The position numbers and the translations under genes are program-made. Source: Clusia tigrina (lineage: Eukaryota > Arthropoda > Insecta > Diptera > Clusiidae). Taken from it: a DNA stretch of 64,000 bases. Location: the NCBI GenBank assembly GCA_920105625.2, contig CAKKTE020000204.1, positions 310,001-374,000 on the forward strand, in the 5' to 3' direction. Under the pieces are notes generated by a model. That model did no database searches, was not told the DNA's origin, and was given only the letters and a program-made list of their open reading frames with translations. Of this stretch, positions 62,101 through 64,000 are shown piece after piece (the first letter of the stretch is position 1; every line of letters begins with the position of its first letter).

Positions 62101-63890
62101 CAAATCAAACACTGATAAAACTTCAAATGGCCCTAACTCCTATACGGTACGTCCTACACCTATCAAAGTTTGCAACATACAAATGTTTGTAACTTTTTAC
62201 TGGAGCGTCATAAAACGTTGAAATTTTTTAACAATAAAGTACTCGAGCCTCTTGCCAATTTAAGCTATCGCTCAAAGCTATGCTACCCTTGAGTCCCAAA
62301 TCAAACACTGATAAAACTTCAAATGGCCCTAACTTCTATACGGTACGTCCTACACATATCAAAGTTTGCAACATACAAATGCTTCTAACTTTTTACTGGA
62401 GCGTCATAAAACCTTGAAATTTTGTAACAATAAAGTACTCGAGCCTCTTGTCAATTTAAGCTATCGCTCAAGCTATACTACCCTTGAGTCCCAAATCAAA
62501 CACTGATAAAACTTCAAATGGCCCTAACTCCTATACGATACGTCCTACACCTATCAAAGTTTGCAACATACAAATGCTTGTAACTTTTTACTGGAGAGTC
62601 ATAAAACCTTGAAATTTTGTAACAATAAAGTACTTGAGCCTCTTGTCAATTTAAGCTATCGCTCAAGCTATGCTACCCTTGAGTCCCAAATCAAACACTG
62701 ATAAAACTTCAAATGGCCCTAACTCCTATACGGTACGTCCTACACCTATCAAAGTTTGCAACATACAAATGCTTGTAACTTTTTACTGGAGCGTCATAAA
62801 ACATTGAAATTTTGTAACAATAAAGTACTCGAGCCTCTTGTCAATTTAAGCTATCGCTCAAAGCTATGCTACCCTTGAGTCCCAAATCAAACACTGATAA
62901 AAATTCTAATGGCCCTAACTTCTATACGGTACGTCCTACACTTATCAACGTTTCCAACATACAAATGCTTGTAACTTTTTACTGGAGCGTCATAAAACCT
63001 TGAAATTTTGTAACAATAAAGTACTCGAGCCTCTTGTCAATTTAAGCTATCGCTCAAAGCTATGCTACCCTTGAGTCCCAAATCAAACACTGATAAAACT
63101 GCAAATGGCCCTAACTTCTATACGGTACGTCCTACACCTATCAAAGTTTGCAACATACAAATGCTTGTAACTTTTTACTGGAGCGTCATAAACCCTTGAA
63201 ATTTTGTAACAATAAAGTACTCGAGCCTCTTGTCAATTTAAGCTATCGCTCAAAGCTATGCTACCCTTGAGTCCCAAATCAAACACTGATAAAACTTCAA
63301 AAGGCCCTAACTTCTATACGGTACGTCCTACACCTATCAAAGTTTGCAAAATACAAATGCTTGTAACTTTTTACTGGAGCGTCATTAAACCTTGAAATTT
63401 TGTAACAGTACAGTACTCGAGCCTCTTGTCAATTTAAGCTATCGCTCAAGCAATGCTACCCTTGAGTCCCAAATCAAACACTGATAAAACTTCAAATGGC
63501 CCTAACTCCTATACGGTACGTCCTACACCTATCAAAGTTTGCAACATACAAATGTTTGTAACTTTTTACTGGAGCGTCATAAAACGTTGAAATTTTGTAA
63601 CAATAAAGTACTCGAGCCTCTTGCCAATTTAAGCTATCGCTCAAAGCTATGCTACCCTTGAGTCCCAAATCAAACACTGATAAAACTTCAAATGGCCCTA
63701 ACTTCTATACGGTACGTCCTACACATATCAAAGTTTGCAACATACAAATGCTTCTAACTTTTTACTGGAGCGTCATAAAACCTTGAAATTTTGTAACAAT
63801 GAAGTACTCGAGCCTCTTGTCAATTTAAGCTATCGCTCAAGCTATGCTACCCTTGAGTCCCAAATCAAACACTGATAAAACTTCAAATGG
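56160..63890 (+). repeat. Two abutting satellite segmental duplications, offsets 3522 and 4305 bp
   Basis: About 56160-57850 is repeated at about 59682-61372 (offset 3522, 18 monomers); shared marks include GCAAAATACAAATG, AACAGTACAG, ACGATTCGTCC and AATGAACC. About 57850-59585 is repeated at about 62155-63890 (offset 4305, 22 monomers); shared marks include GAAATTTTTTAAC, CAAGCTATACTACCC, GGAGAGTCAT, CAACGTTTCC and ACAATGAAG. The two source segments abut at about 57850 while their copies are separated by about 780 bp. Confidence 0.8.
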
Positions 63891-64000
63891 CCCTAACTCC
63901 TATACGATACGTCCTACACCTATCAAAGTTTGCAACATACAAATGCTTGTAACTTTTTACGGGAGCGTCATAAAACCTTGAAATTTTGTAACAATAAGGT
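63890..64000 (+). repeat. Satellite array continuing past the window edge
   Basis: A partial monomer (GGGAGCGTC type, AAGGT at the last bases) is cut by the end of the window, so the array is longer than seen here. Confidence 0.9.

Larger units (their letters stand above)
10287..64000 (+). repeat. Satellite DNA array, 196-bp monomer, about 270 copies
   Basis: From about 10287 to the window end the sequence is one head-to-tail tandem repeat. Reading from the ACCTATCAAAG landmark, successive starts are 10291, 10487, 10683, 10879, 11075 and 11270, giving a 196-bp period, with 195 bp for variants that lack one A in CTCAAAGC. I saw no inverted monomers, no inserted mobile element and no unrelated spacer in 53.7 kb. 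Most monomers carry GTACTCGAGCC, which contains a XhoI site (CTCGAG); variants have ACTCTAGC, ACTCAAGC or ACTCCAGC. The monomer is AT-rich and differs between copies by a few percent. I do not recognise it as a named satellite family. The small reading frames inside it are not genes. Confidence 0.97.

Noticed and set aside
10287..64000. CRISPR-like array or a coding repeat protein.
   Set aside because: There are no unique spacers, the whole 196-bp unit repeats, and the flanks are eukaryotic retroelements.

Overview
The window looks like pericentromeric or centromere-adjacent heterochromatin of an insect, most likely a drosophilid. I infer this from three things: an env-bearing Ty3/gypsy element of the errantivirus type, a degenerate BEL/Pao element, and a very long AT-rich satellite array. 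No host gene, tRNA, rRNA or CRISPR array was seen.

Region 1 (1-6844) is an errantivirus-like provirus on the + strand, entering the window just downstream of its 5' LTR. In order it has a leader with a splice donor (121/122), gag (208-1425), a -1 frameshift site (AAATTTT, 1383-1389), pol (1380-4883: protease, reverse transcriptase, RNase H, integrase), a splice acceptor (4938/4939), env (to 6565), a polypurine tract and a 3' LTR (about 6490-6844). It is almost intact: one in-frame stop interrupts pol (2772-2774) and one interrupts env (5936-5938). The leader ATG at 81 and the env frame are in matching splice phase, which explains why the env frame has no ATG of its own near its start.

Region 2 (6845-about 10286) is an older, decayed BEL/Pao element on the same strand: the end of the protease, RT, integrase and the DUF5641-like C-terminus, with stops, frameshifts and at least two internal deletions, followed by an AT-rich LTR-like 3' end. 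The errantivirus seems to have inserted into it.

Region 3 (about 10287-64000, 84% of the window) is one uninterrupted head-to-tail array of a 196-bp satellite, roughly 270 monomers, running off the right edge. It is not uniform. Monomer variants are arranged in higher-order blocks that differ along the array, and several segments of 0.8-2.5 kb are repeated at offsets of 980, 2055, 2153, 2840, 3522, 4107 and 4305 bp. Eight monomers carry the same 48-bp internal duplication (244-bp form). Every monomer contains an imperfect 32-nt hairpin. I do not recognise this satellite as a named family. The short reading frames inside it are by-products of repetition.
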